DNA of 5,364 nucleotides. It comes from Anderseniella sp964390445 (lineage in GTDB: Bacteria; Pseudomonadota; Alphaproteobacteria; Rhizobiales; Aestuariivirgaceae). How positions within the stretch are numbered: the first letter of the stretch is position 1; each line of letters begins with the position of its first letter. Of this stretch, positions 1 to 5,364 are shown in pieces. Made by a program: the position numbers and the translations under genes. Location: the NCBI GenBank assembly GCA_964390445.1, contig CAYMJJ010000145.1, positions 1-5,364 on the forward strand, given 5' to 3'. The notes below the pieces were generated by a model. The model was given only the letters and a program-made list of their open reading frames with translations, did no database searches and was not told the DNA's origin.

Positions 1-578
1 ATCACTATCGCTTCGCGCCTGATCGCAGCACGTTCATCGTGGAGTGCGATGATCCGACGTATCGCGCCTATGGCTTTGACGCGATGAGCGAGGCCGGCAG
101 CGTCCAGCTTTGCCAGGACATTTTCGCAGACGTCCTGGAAGGCGCGCCACTGGTGACGAACAAGTCGATGTGGCGGCAGTTTCCGCGGTTGTGGTGCAAC
201 AAGTGGGTCGCCGGCCGGCATGTACTGCTGGGCGATGCCGTGCACACCGCACATTTTTCGATCGGCTCAGGCACACGGCTTGCCATGGAGGATGCGATCG
301 CGCTGGTCCGGTCACTCGCTAGCCATGATGACGTGGATGAAGCTCTTGCGGCCTACCAGTCAGAGCGCCAGCCCATTGCCCGGAAGATCGTCGATGCAGC
401 GAACACGTCTGCGGCCTGGTACGATACATTTGCCGGCAAGATGGATATGGCGCCGCTCGATTTTGCGTTCGACTACATGACACGATCAGGTCGCGTCGAC
501 ATGCAGCGGTTGCGCGGTATCGCACCGCGGTTCATGCAGCGCTTCGAGGCTGAAAAGGCCGGCGCGCGGATCGATTGA
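1..578 (+). CDS. FAD-dependent monooxygenase, C-terminal part (salicylyl-CoA 5-hydroxylase / 2-aminobenzoyl-CoA monooxygenase-like); 5' end outside window
   Basis: The reading frame is open from base 3 to the TGA at 576-578, giving 191 residues of a gene that begins left of the window. The second FAD/ribose-binding motif of class A flavoprotein hydroxylases is clear at about 231-300: GDAVHTAHFSIGSG followed by the MEDAIAL helix. The HFSIGSGT form of this motif, the upstream stretch RFAPDRSTFIVECD and the downstream FAFDYMTRSGR are, from memory, typical of the monooxygenase half of salicylyl-CoA 5-hydroxylase and 2-aminobenzoyl-CoA monooxygenase. Those enzymes hydroxylate an aryl-CoA ring using NAD(P)H and O2 in the cytoplasm. 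Many relatives carry a C-terminal old-yellow-enzyme-like domain. Here the protein ends about 40 residues after the FAFDYMTRS segment, so it is a stand-alone monooxygenase. It converges with the operon on the other strand. Class A FAD hydroxylase is confident; the CoA-thioester substrate is an inference. Confidence 0.9.
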   Translation, partial: HYRFAPDRSTFIVECDDPTYRAYGFDAMSEAGSVQLCQDIFADVLEGAPLVTNKSMWRQFPRLWCNKWVAGRHVLLGDAVHTAHFSIGSGTRLAMEDAIALVRSLASHDDVDEALAAYQSERQPIARKIVDAANTSAAWYDTFAGKMDMAPLDFAFDYMTRSGRVDMQRLRGIAPRFMQRFEAEKAGARID

Positions 579-710
579 TCTCGCTTTCGCGGACGCTCGG
601 TTCGCCATTTCGGCGTGGCGCATTCCAGCACGGACCATCTTCGGGGTGCTCGTGCGCCTTGCCCGGCGGCACCCGCATACCAGGCGAAGCGCGCCTCACC
701 TCCTGCCGGC
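579..710. other. Convergent intergenic gap with no convincing terminator
   Basis: This 132-base gap separates the 3' ends of the + strand monooxygenase and the - strand operon. It has a few short GC-rich inverted repeats, for example CGCCA/TGGCG at 603-620 with an 8-base loop, but none is followed by a run of T on either strand. Termination may be Rho-dependent. No remaining second-domain coding sequence for the monooxygenase is visible here. Confidence 0.5.
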
Positions 711-1952
711 TCAGTCGATGATCACCAGCTTCGGCTGGAAGCTCAGCGGCCTGCGTGCACCATCTTCCTTGAAGAGCAGGGTGTCGACATAATAGGTGAT
801 CCCCGACATGCGCGGTGCGAAGAACTGGCTCTCGAAATTGACGATCGTGCCCGGCTCGAATACGCGGTCGCTGTCTGTATCAGACATCTCGTAGACAAAG
901 TTGCCCACCCAGTCGGGCGGGAAGGCGAGTCCCAGTTCGTAGCCGCCAACCCAGCCCGCATCGCTCCAGATGCCGACCTCTTCATAATAGGCCCGTGTCT
1001 TGGCAACCAGCTCGGCAACAGGCAAGCCGGGGCGCAGAATGCTGTCGATGACGTCGAACACACCCCAGGACAGCGCATGATAATCCAGCACATCCTTGGG
1101 CGGCTCACCCACATAGAAGGCCCGCCCGGCATTGGCGTGATAGCGGTTCCAGACGCCGCTGATGTCGATATTGACCTGATCGCCCGCCTGGATGATCCGC
1201 CGGCTCGGCATGGAATGGCCGCAATTGGCCTTGGCCCCGGAATTGACGGGCAAGACAAGCGCTGCGGCTTCGCCACCTGCCTTGCCCATGGCATACATCA
1301 TCTCAGCCTGTACATCGAGTTCGGTGACACCCGGGCGGATGGCATCGCGCGCTGCCCTGAGGCCGATATCGGTGATCTCCGCGGCCTTTTCGAGACAGGC
1401 GATCTCGGCCGGCGACTTGACCCAGCGCAACTCGCGCAGGATATCGGTAGCGTCGGTCACCCGCATCCCGGCGCCGCCAAAGGCGTCCTGAAAGCGGCCG
1501 CTGATCACCGGGTTGGGCCGGTAGCTGTGCAGTTCCATCCCCACCGTGCCCGACTTGAGCCAGCCCTCGGATTGAAGTTCGTCAATAATGAAGCCCAGAC
1601 CGTCGCGCCGGCCGCCCATCGGGAAGATGCGAACATCCTTCGCGCAAGTCACAAAGCGGCACATGATTGCTTCGCTGGGGGTATCGAACAGGATGAAGCC
1701 ATCCCGGTCGCGACGTATGGCGATGCCGCTGGTGGCAGGCCAGGACCGCGGGCTTTGCGCCTGATACCAGATGCATTTGTAGCCGCTGACGTAGTACAGG
1801 CTTTCCGGCGACATCAGCCACAGCACATCGATATCGCGCGCCTCCATCCGGGCGCGGATGCGCCTGAGGCGCTCGTCGAATTCCTGCTGCGTGAAGGGCA
1901 GATCCATCTCGGGCTGGCAGGCCTCGAAGACCAGATCGCGGTTTTGTCCCAT
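711..1952 (-). CDS. M24-fold creatinase / ectoine-hydrolase-like C-N hydrolase (often annotated Xaa-Pro peptidase)
   Basis: The 413-residue protein has the two-domain layout of creatinase and aminopeptidase P: an N-terminal creatinase-type domain at about residues 20-165 and a pita-bread M24 domain at about 175-400. The M24 signature is GHSMPS (His246), then AGDQVNIDISG (Asp263) and RYHANAGRAFYVG, then GYELGLAFPPDW and NFESQFF (Glu374). Of the five metal ligands of true M24 peptidases, the second Asp is Asn274, the His of GHG is replaced near Tyr338, and the last Glu is apparently Asp390. His246 and Glu374 line up with positions that are catalytic in metal-free creatinase. The GYxxGLxxPPDW stretch resembles ectoine hydrolase DoeA. 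A metal-independent amidino or amide hydrolase is therefore more likely than a dipeptidase. The ATG at 1952 is preferred to a TTG at 1994, because AAAAGGA precedes it by 8 bases. It is the last gene of the operon, 38 bases after the large subunit. The family is confident; the substrate is unknown. Confidence 0.9.
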   Translation of the reverse strand: MGQNRDLVFEACQPEMDLPFTQQEFDERLRRIRARMEARDIDVLWLMSPESLYYVSGYKCIWYQAQSPRSWPATSGIAIRRDRDGFILFDTPSEAIMCRFVTCAKDVRIFPMGGRRDGLGFIIDELQSEGWLKSGTVGMELHSYRPNPVISGRFQDAFGGAGMRVTDATDILRELRWVKSPAEIACLEKAAEITDIGLRAARDAIRPGVTELDVQAEMMYAMGKAGGEAAALVLPVNSGAKANCGHSMPSRRIIQAGDQVNIDISGVWNRYHANAGRAFYVGEPPKDVLDYHALSWGVFDVIDSILRPGLPVAELVAKTRAYYEEVGIWSDAGWVGGYELGLAFPPDWVGNFVYEMSDTDSDRVFEPGTIVNFESQFFAPRMSGITYYVDTLLFKEDGARRPLSFQPKLVIID

Positions 1953-1960
1953 GGCTGCAT

Positions 1961-1967
1961 TCCTTTT
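1961..1967 (-). promoter_or_regulatory. Ribosome binding site deciding the M24 gene start
   Basis: The minus strand reads AAAAGGA, 8 bases before the ATG at 1952-1950. The competing upstream TTG at 1994 overlaps the large-subunit stop codon as TTGA, and the family does not need the 14 extra residues it would add. Confidence 0.7.
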
Positions 1968-1990
1968 GCTGGAGGTCGTTAAATGCCCGG

Positions 1991-4249
1991 TCAAGCCCGG
2001 TGCGCTTGCGGTATTGGTTCTGGTGTCTCGGGTATTGCGAATGTCTTGTCGTCGAGAAAGCGGCGCACCACGTTGCGCGTCAACCGTGAAACGTTGTTGT
2101 CATAGCCTGCATGCGAAAGGCTTCCCGCCCAGGCGATGGAGCCAACGGAAAACACCGCACCGCCGCCCGGCGTTTCGAAGAAGGTCATGTCGGCGCGTAC
2201 GCGGTCATTCTGCACCCCGTCCAGTGCCTTGTGGTTGAACCCGATCTCGTCGGGGCAGATCAGGGTGTTCGCCGAATGCCCCTCGGATATTGCCACCACC
2301 AGCGCGTGGGCAGGCGTGCCCAGCAGCGGATCGGTCGCGTCGATTTCCGATCCGCTCGCGCCATCGCCGAGAAAGCCGAAATTGCCGATTATCTCGTCCC
2401 TGTCGATGCCTTCAAAGATGAATTCGGCACGCGAGTTTGTGCTGGCGTCGGTTCGGCGGTAATAGCCTGATTTGTCGAAGCCCACGGCAACAGTGCCCAC
2501 CCCCACCAGCGCCTGCGGCGGCAGCCCCAGACGACGCCATAGGCCCCCATATTCTCCGGTGAGTTCCAGATAGTATTCTCCCGGCTCCTCATCGCGATAG
2601 CGTATGCCGTCTTCGGCGCGGCGCAATTCGATGACGCCGGGCGCAGTATCGGACATCGCGCAGCGCCAGATGAACCCGTTGCCGCCCAGGTAGATCAGGC
2701 GACCCGGCCCGGCGATATAGCGTTGCAGACCCTCGATCATCGCGGTGGTGTAGTACTCTGGGTGCGATCCGGTCAGCACCGCAGTGTAGGGCGCAAGTGC
2801 TGCAGCGCCCTCGCGGTGCAAATCCTCATCGGTGAGTACGTCATAGGCGATGCCTTGCTGCTCCAGCCAGCCAAGTATGTGGGTGTCTGCGTTGAAGCTC
2901 CAGCAAGTCGTTCCGGGCGCCATGTTGAGGATCGGCCGCAACCGCGATGAAAAGCGCACCCCGCTGCCATCGACATGGGTGTCATAAGTGGACAGTCCCA
3001 ATTCCGGATGCGCCTGCAAGAACACATCCGCGGGTTCGAGCGTGGTCCAGAAGCCTTCTGTCACTTCGGCGAAACGCTCGTGATGGTGCCAGTGATAATT
3101 GGCATAGGCCATGTAGGTGACCGTCGATGCCAGGAACGCAAGCTTGGCAGTTGTCCTGCCGGCAGGCGGGCGCACGAAGAACGTGACATAGGTCTGATCG
3201 CCGTCAGCGCGCAGGCGCGCGGCATAGACCCCGCTTGGCATATCCTGCGGAATGTCAAAGGCAAAGCTGGTCTGCCAGCCCGCATCATGCAGATCGTCCT
3301 CATGAAAATGTATCGCGCCGTACTCCTGCGGCGCATGGGCGAAGTTCTGTTCGCGCCCGGTCCAGTTATGGCCCTTGCAGCCGCGTGAGGGCAGGTTGAC
3401 CGTCATGCCGTGCAGACTGTGCGGGCCGGTATCGTGGATGTCCTGTGTGCCGGTTCCCTGCGCAAAATCCCAGGCGCCAACGATATCGTCATGCGCCCTT
3501 GCCGGAGAGGCGTGCGCGCCGATGTCGAGACTCTCGTCGGCCGACAGAACCCGCGCACATAGTCGGGGCCTGTCGATCTTGCCATTGAAATGCAGGCCGG
3601 TGGCCTGCCCATCCCTGGGCGACGTCTTCGCGACCGCAGCGAAGACCAGCGGCGCGCGCGCAGGTGCAAAGGCGCCCGCCCCGGTGGCTTCTCCGGCTGC
3701 GAGACGCTCAAGCGGGGTTTCGGCTGAAATCTGGCGGATGGTGATCTGCCCGGTTGCCGCTTCATGGCAGGCGCAGACCAGATACCACCGCCGCGCTGCC
3801 AGCGGTACCCCGGTCGAGATTTGCGTGACGTGACCGGAACCATTGCCCACTCGCAACGCAGGCGCGCCCGAGGCATCAAGCATCAGCGCGAACCCCGCTG
3901 CCGGATCGTCCTGCCATTGGGTCACCAAACCCTGTTCACCCCTTCCCGGCGCGGTCGAAAAGACCCATGCCTGAACCGTGAAACTGCCCAGCGCAGCCAG
4001 CACCGGTGCCTCCGGAACGACCGCGTACGAGCCTGCATCGACAGGTTGATGCAGCCCGTCATGCCAGCCGTTGAAGGGGGCCTCGATCTCCTCTTCCGTA
4101 AAGATGCCGTGATCGGGGTGATTGTCCCCGCAGATCACCCTTACCAGCGACGCTTCGAAGCGATCCGGCCCGTAGGTGCTGACCTTGAAATCTATCCGCC
4201 CGCCCGCCCGCGTGCTCCAGTCGTCGCAATATCCCAGGATCTTCTTCAT
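1991..4249 (-). CDS. N,N-dimethylformamidase-type amidohydrolase, large (beta) subunit
   Basis: This 752-residue protein is close to the usual length of about 760 for the DMFase large subunit, which hydrolyses small amides (dimethylformamide to dimethylamine and formate) in a complex with a small subunit. It starts with the family's LGYCDDWSTRAGGRIDFKVST strand region and has a laminin-G/concanavalin-like domain at about residues 85-240. The catalytic domain runs from about 365 to 735. DMFase binds one iron through two Tyr and one Glu, with a nearby His (Y399, Y440, H519 and E521 in the Paracoccus enzyme, from memory). The matching motifs here are TYMAYANY (Tyr382, or Tyr379), LSTYDTHVDGSG (Tyr422) and TGSHPEYY (His496, Glu498). 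Their spacing is similar and the His-Pro-Glu arrangement is identical, so the site looks intact. No signal peptide is seen, so it is probably cytoplasmic. AAGAAGG lies 7 bases before the ATG. The small-subunit gene lies 31 bases upstream. The family is confident; the substrate is not fixed. Confidence 0.93.
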   Translation of the reverse strand: MKKILGYCDDWSTRAGGRIDFKVSTYGPDRFEASLVRVICGDNHPDHGIFTEEEIEAPFNGWHDGLHQPVDAGSYAVVPEAPVLAALGSFTVQAWVFSTAPGRGEQGLVTQWQDDPAAGFALMLDASGAPALRVGNGSGHVTQISTGVPLAARRWYLVCACHEAATGQITIRQISAETPLERLAAGEATGAGAFAPARAPLVFAAVAKTSPRDGQATGLHFNGKIDRPRLCARVLSADESLDIGAHASPARAHDDIVGAWDFAQGTGTQDIHDTGPHSLHGMTVNLPSRGCKGHNWTGREQNFAHAPQEYGAIHFHEDDLHDAGWQTSFAFDIPQDMPSGVYAARLRADGDQTYVTFFVRPPAGRTTAKLAFLASTVTYMAYANYHWHHHERFAEVTEGFWTTLEPADVFLQAHPELGLSTYDTHVDGSGVRFSSRLRPILNMAPGTTCWSFNADTHILGWLEQQGIAYDVLTDEDLHREGAAALAPYTAVLTGSHPEYYTTAMIEGLQRYIAGPGRLIYLGGNGFIWRCAMSDTAPGVIELRRAEDGIRYRDEEPGEYYLELTGEYGGLWRRLGLPPQALVGVGTVAVGFDKSGYYRRTDASTNSRAEFIFEGIDRDEIIGNFGFLGDGASGSEIDATDPLLGTPAHALVVAISEGHSANTLICPDEIGFNHKALDGVQNDRVRADMTFFETPGGGAVFSVGSIAWAGSLSHAGYDNNVSRLTRNVVRRFLDDKTFAIPETPEPIPQAHRA

Positions 4250-4280
4250 TGCGCTGCCTTCTTGACGATGCTGGACCGGT

Positions 4281-4580
4281 TCATGCCGGGTCGTGTCCGG
4301 TCACTGTTTTCCAGCGGCGGCGGAAAACCTCCCGGACCGCATCGGCGTAGTCGTCGAAAGTCTGATCTTCGATGATTTGCGCGGGTTGCCCGCGCTCTGG
4401 CGGCATCTTCGCCAGCTTCCATTGCCGCCCGCGCTTGGTGCAGACAAGGACGTGCCGGTCCTGCAGCGGCATCAGGCGCAGCCGGTTGATCACCAGCGTC
4501 AGGTCCGGGCTGTGCGGGCCGCCGGGATTGGCTTCGAATTCGCGCACCAGATCTGTTCTGGCCGGATCGATTTCATACAT
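4281..4580 (-). CDS. N,N-dimethylformamidase-type small (alpha) subunit
   Basis: This 99-residue protein is the first gene of the operon. Its segments match the remembered pattern of the DMFase small subunit: EFEANPGGPHSPDL, then a VINRLRLMP segment, a KRGRQWKLAKM strand (compare the family's SEREWDAYRIA) and a C-terminal FDDYADAVREVFRRRW helix. The known small subunit is about 130 residues, so this one lacks about 30 residues at the N-terminus. The shortness is real rather than a start error: an in-frame TGA (minus strand, 4595-4593) lies only 12 bases before the ATG. The ribosome site is weak (AAAGAA, about 7 bases before the ATG). Its role by family is to bind and stabilise the large subunit; it carries no catalytic residues that I can identify. 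The small-then-large order equals dmfA1-dmfA2, which strongly supports the call despite low expected identity. Confidence 0.82.
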   Translation of the reverse strand: MYEIDPARTDLVREFEANPGGPHSPDLTLVINRLRLMPLQDRHVLVCTKRGRQWKLAKMPPERGQPAQIIEDQTFDDYADAVREVFRRRWKTVTGHDPA

Positions 4581-4609
4581 CGGAAAGTTCTTTCAGAAAA
4601 TCGACTGCG

Positions 4610-4660
4610 GGTATCGGCCTGTCAGGGTGGTATCGCGCCGCGCCGCTCATGCTGGTATCG
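4610..4660. repeat. Three direct copies of GGTATCG upstream of the operon
   Basis: GGTATCG occurs at 4610-4616, 4629-4635 and 4654-4660, starting 19 and 25 bases apart. On the operon's coding strand it reads CGATACC. The third copy forms most of a 12-base near-palindrome, GGTATCGAAACC (4654-4665, 10 of 12 positions symmetric). The cluster lies 30-85 bases before the small-subunit ATG, where an operator could sit. The repeats are real; a regulatory role is an inference, and no known regulator site is recognised. Confidence 0.4.
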
Positions 4661-4832
4661 AAACCATATCGGCTTCGTGCAGAGCCAGCGTCACGGGTAG
4701 ACCCGGCTCGGGCAAGGTTGCGACAACCCGTGGCCGATTGTGCAGGCGCATTGCTACCTTGACTTCAGGCGGCTTGCCGGCGTGGCGAAGCTCGCCAATG
4801 ATTTTCCGCCCGGATTCATGGCTGAATGGCAT
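4647..4832 (-). pseudogene. Hypothetical 61-codon ORF, possibly the remnant tail of an ABC-transporter ATPase (TOBE-like)
   Basis: The frame ends at TGA (4649-4647), 66 bases before the small-subunit gene and on the same strand. The sequence RPRVVATLPEPGLPVTLALHEADMVSIP has the alternating strand pattern and ending seen in the C-terminal TOBE domain of ABC-transporter ATPases, but the match is loose. The frame continues upstream without an ATG to a TAG at 4874-4872, and beyond that TAG it stays open for a further stretch with no recognisable domain. No ribosome binding site is evident at the ATG at 4832. Third-position GC is about 60%, lower than expected for a maintained gene here. It could be a decayed gene end, a real small protein or chance. 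I do not assign a function. Confidence 0.25.
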
Positions 4833-5153
4833 GATGACTTTGACATGCTGAATATGTGCGGAAACTCGTGGCTACGCAAAGACAGAATTGATGTCGAGCA
4901 TGGTGCCACTTATCAAATATCCCAGCAAGCGGCCTAAACTGGGAACAGCCCCTTTTTTAGTGTCCCGATGGGCAGTTTGGCCAGCACTGCGGGTGTTGCC
5001 AAAGCGCCGCTCCGGGTCGCCTCGGACCGGCCCTCGTTATCACTTGGCAGGCTCGGTCTGAGTTCGGCACTCCAGGTCCGGAAACAGCTATAGAATTCTC
5101 GTTTGCGCGTAGGCGTTCCCCATGCTTGTCTCCGTTTTTCAGGCCGCGAAAAC

Positions 5154-5159
5154 AGAGGA
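5154..5159 (+). promoter_or_regulatory. Ribosome binding site of the RidA-family gene
   Basis: AGAGGA is followed by 6 bases and then the ATG at 5166. The frame remains open upstream to a TAG at 5091-5093, so this site is the main reason for choosing the ATG at 5166. Confidence 0.65.
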
Positions 5160-5165
5160 TGGCAC

Positions 5166-5364
5166 ATGCTTCCAAGACGTCGCTTTCACCATGACGATCA
5201 TCTCTCCATCGGGATCAAGCTCAACCACAGCCATGGTCTGTCGTGCGGAGACCTGATCTTCATCGGGGGACAGGCAGACATAACTGGTAGTGCCGATGTC
5301 ACCCATCCGGATGACCTCGCCGCGCAAACTGATATCGCCATGGACGGGGTGCTCAGCGTGCTCA
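5166..5364 (+). CDS. RidA/YjgF/UK114-family protein, N-terminal part; 3' end outside window
   Basis: The frame starts at ATG 5166 and is open to the right edge, giving 66 residues. The HDDHLSIGIKLNHSHGLSCG segment, then GDLIFIGGQADITGSADV, HPDDLAAQT and the IAMDGVLSVL helix are the classical order of the RidA fold: first strands, the GxLIFxGGQ strand, and the aQt..a...L helix. Family members are trimeric and typically hydrolyse reactive enamine/imine intermediates to ketones and ammonia; some in catabolic clusters act on pathway-specific intermediates. The start differs from housekeeping RidA, which begins with a P-A-A-IGPYSQA segment, so this is probably one of the pathway-associated subfamilies. 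The catalytic Arg and C-terminal Glu regions fall outside the window, so activity cannot be judged. It is divergent from the DMFase-type operon and may share its control region. Confidence 0.85.
   Translation, partial: MLPRRRFHHDDHLSIGIKLNHSHGLSCGDLIFIGGQADITGSADVTHPDDLAAQTDIAMDGVLSVL

Larger units (their letters stand above)
4581..5165. other. Gene-poor divergent spacer between the DMFase-type operon and the RidA gene
   Basis: This stretch of about 585 bases must hold the control region for the leftward operon and probably for the rightward RidA gene. It contains short ORFs on both strands. Only the minus-strand one at 4647-4832 looks somewhat protein-like. Three GGTATCG repeats and a palindrome lie at 4610-4665. 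No clear sigma-70 promoter with good -35 and -10 boxes and normal spacing was found on either strand. The best -10-like string for the RidA side is TATAGAAT at 5089-5096, with no matching -35. From about 4960 to 5160 I see nothing recognisable; it could be degraded coding DNA. Confidence 0.5.

Noticed and set aside
615..1982. Long + strand ORF of 455 codons
   Set aside because: It lies antisense to the M24 gene and shows no domain pattern. The minus frame carries clear family motifs, and long antisense frames are common in GC-rich DNA.
1953..1994. TTG start extending the M24 protein by 14 residues and overlapping the large-subunit stop
   Set aside because: The ATG at 1952 has a well-spaced AAAAGGA, and the extra residues look like untranslated spacer.
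4694..4728. Two adjacent short hairpins (CGGGT/ACCCG and GGTTG/CAACC)
   Set aside because: They have 5-base arms in GC-rich DNA, lie inside the possible remnant ORF and lack a T-run, so chance is sufficient.
4293..4851. Plus-strand ORFs of 135 and 159 codons over the small-subunit region
   Set aside because: They are antisense to the DMFase-type small subunit, have no recognisable domain, and the small subunit is supported by gene order and motifs.
4740..4937. Plus-strand ORF of 65 codons
   Set aside because: It needs a TTG start, has no ribosome binding site or domain, and overlaps the somewhat more protein-like minus frame.
4934..5175. Two overlapping minus-strand ORFs of 72 and 77 codons
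   Set aside because: They start inside or at the start of the RidA gene, have low-complexity composition typical of chance frames and show no family resemblance.
5139..5327. Minus-strand ORF of 62 codons with a protein-like look
   Set aside because: It is antisense to the RidA frame, whose strand and helix motifs are clearly recognisable and which has its own ribosome binding site.
1..5364. CRISPR, insertion sequence, tRNA or phage features
   Set aside because: No regularly spaced repeats, transposase motifs, terminal inverted repeats or tRNA-like folds were seen.

Overview
The window looks like part of a catabolic (accessory) gene cluster from a high-GC proteobacterium. The roughly 60% GC content and GC-rich third positions fit an alphaproteobacterium, possibly a sphingomonad or rhizobial relative, but nothing here fixes the taxon. 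No mobile element, CRISPR array, rRNA or tRNA was seen.

Layout from left to right. (1) 1-578, + strand: the C-terminal half of an FAD-dependent aromatic hydroxylase. It resembles the monooxygenase half of salicylyl-CoA 5-hydroxylase / 2-aminobenzoyl-CoA monooxygenase, but stops where those proteins continue into a second flavin domain. (2) 579-710: a short convergent intergenic gap with no clear terminator. (3) 4580 down to 711, - strand: a tightly spaced three-gene operon, in transcription order a small DMFase-type subunit (4580-4281), a large DMFase-type subunit (4249-1991) and a creatinase / ectoine-hydrolase-like M24 protein (1952-711). (4) 4581-5165: a gene-poor spacer of about 585 bases. 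It holds a 61-codon minus-strand ORF that may be the tail of a decayed gene, three copies of a 7-base repeat and a small palindrome just upstream of the operon. (5) 5166 to the right edge, + strand: the start of a RidA/YjgF-family gene with a good ribosome binding site, divergent from the operon.

The central operon encodes an N,N-dimethylformamidase-type amidohydrolase, small plus large subunit, in the order known for dmfA1-dmfA2. The large subunit keeps the residues expected for the family's unusual two-tyrosine, one-carboxylate iron site. The third gene is another carbon-nitrogen hydrolase-fold protein that lacks the usual M24 metal ligands. With a RidA-type deaminase and an aryl-CoA-type hydroxylase on either side, the simplest reading is stepwise breakdown of a nitrogen-containing, probably amide-bearing (perhaps aromatic) compound. 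The substrate cannot be read from the sequence, and dimethylformamide itself is only one possibility.
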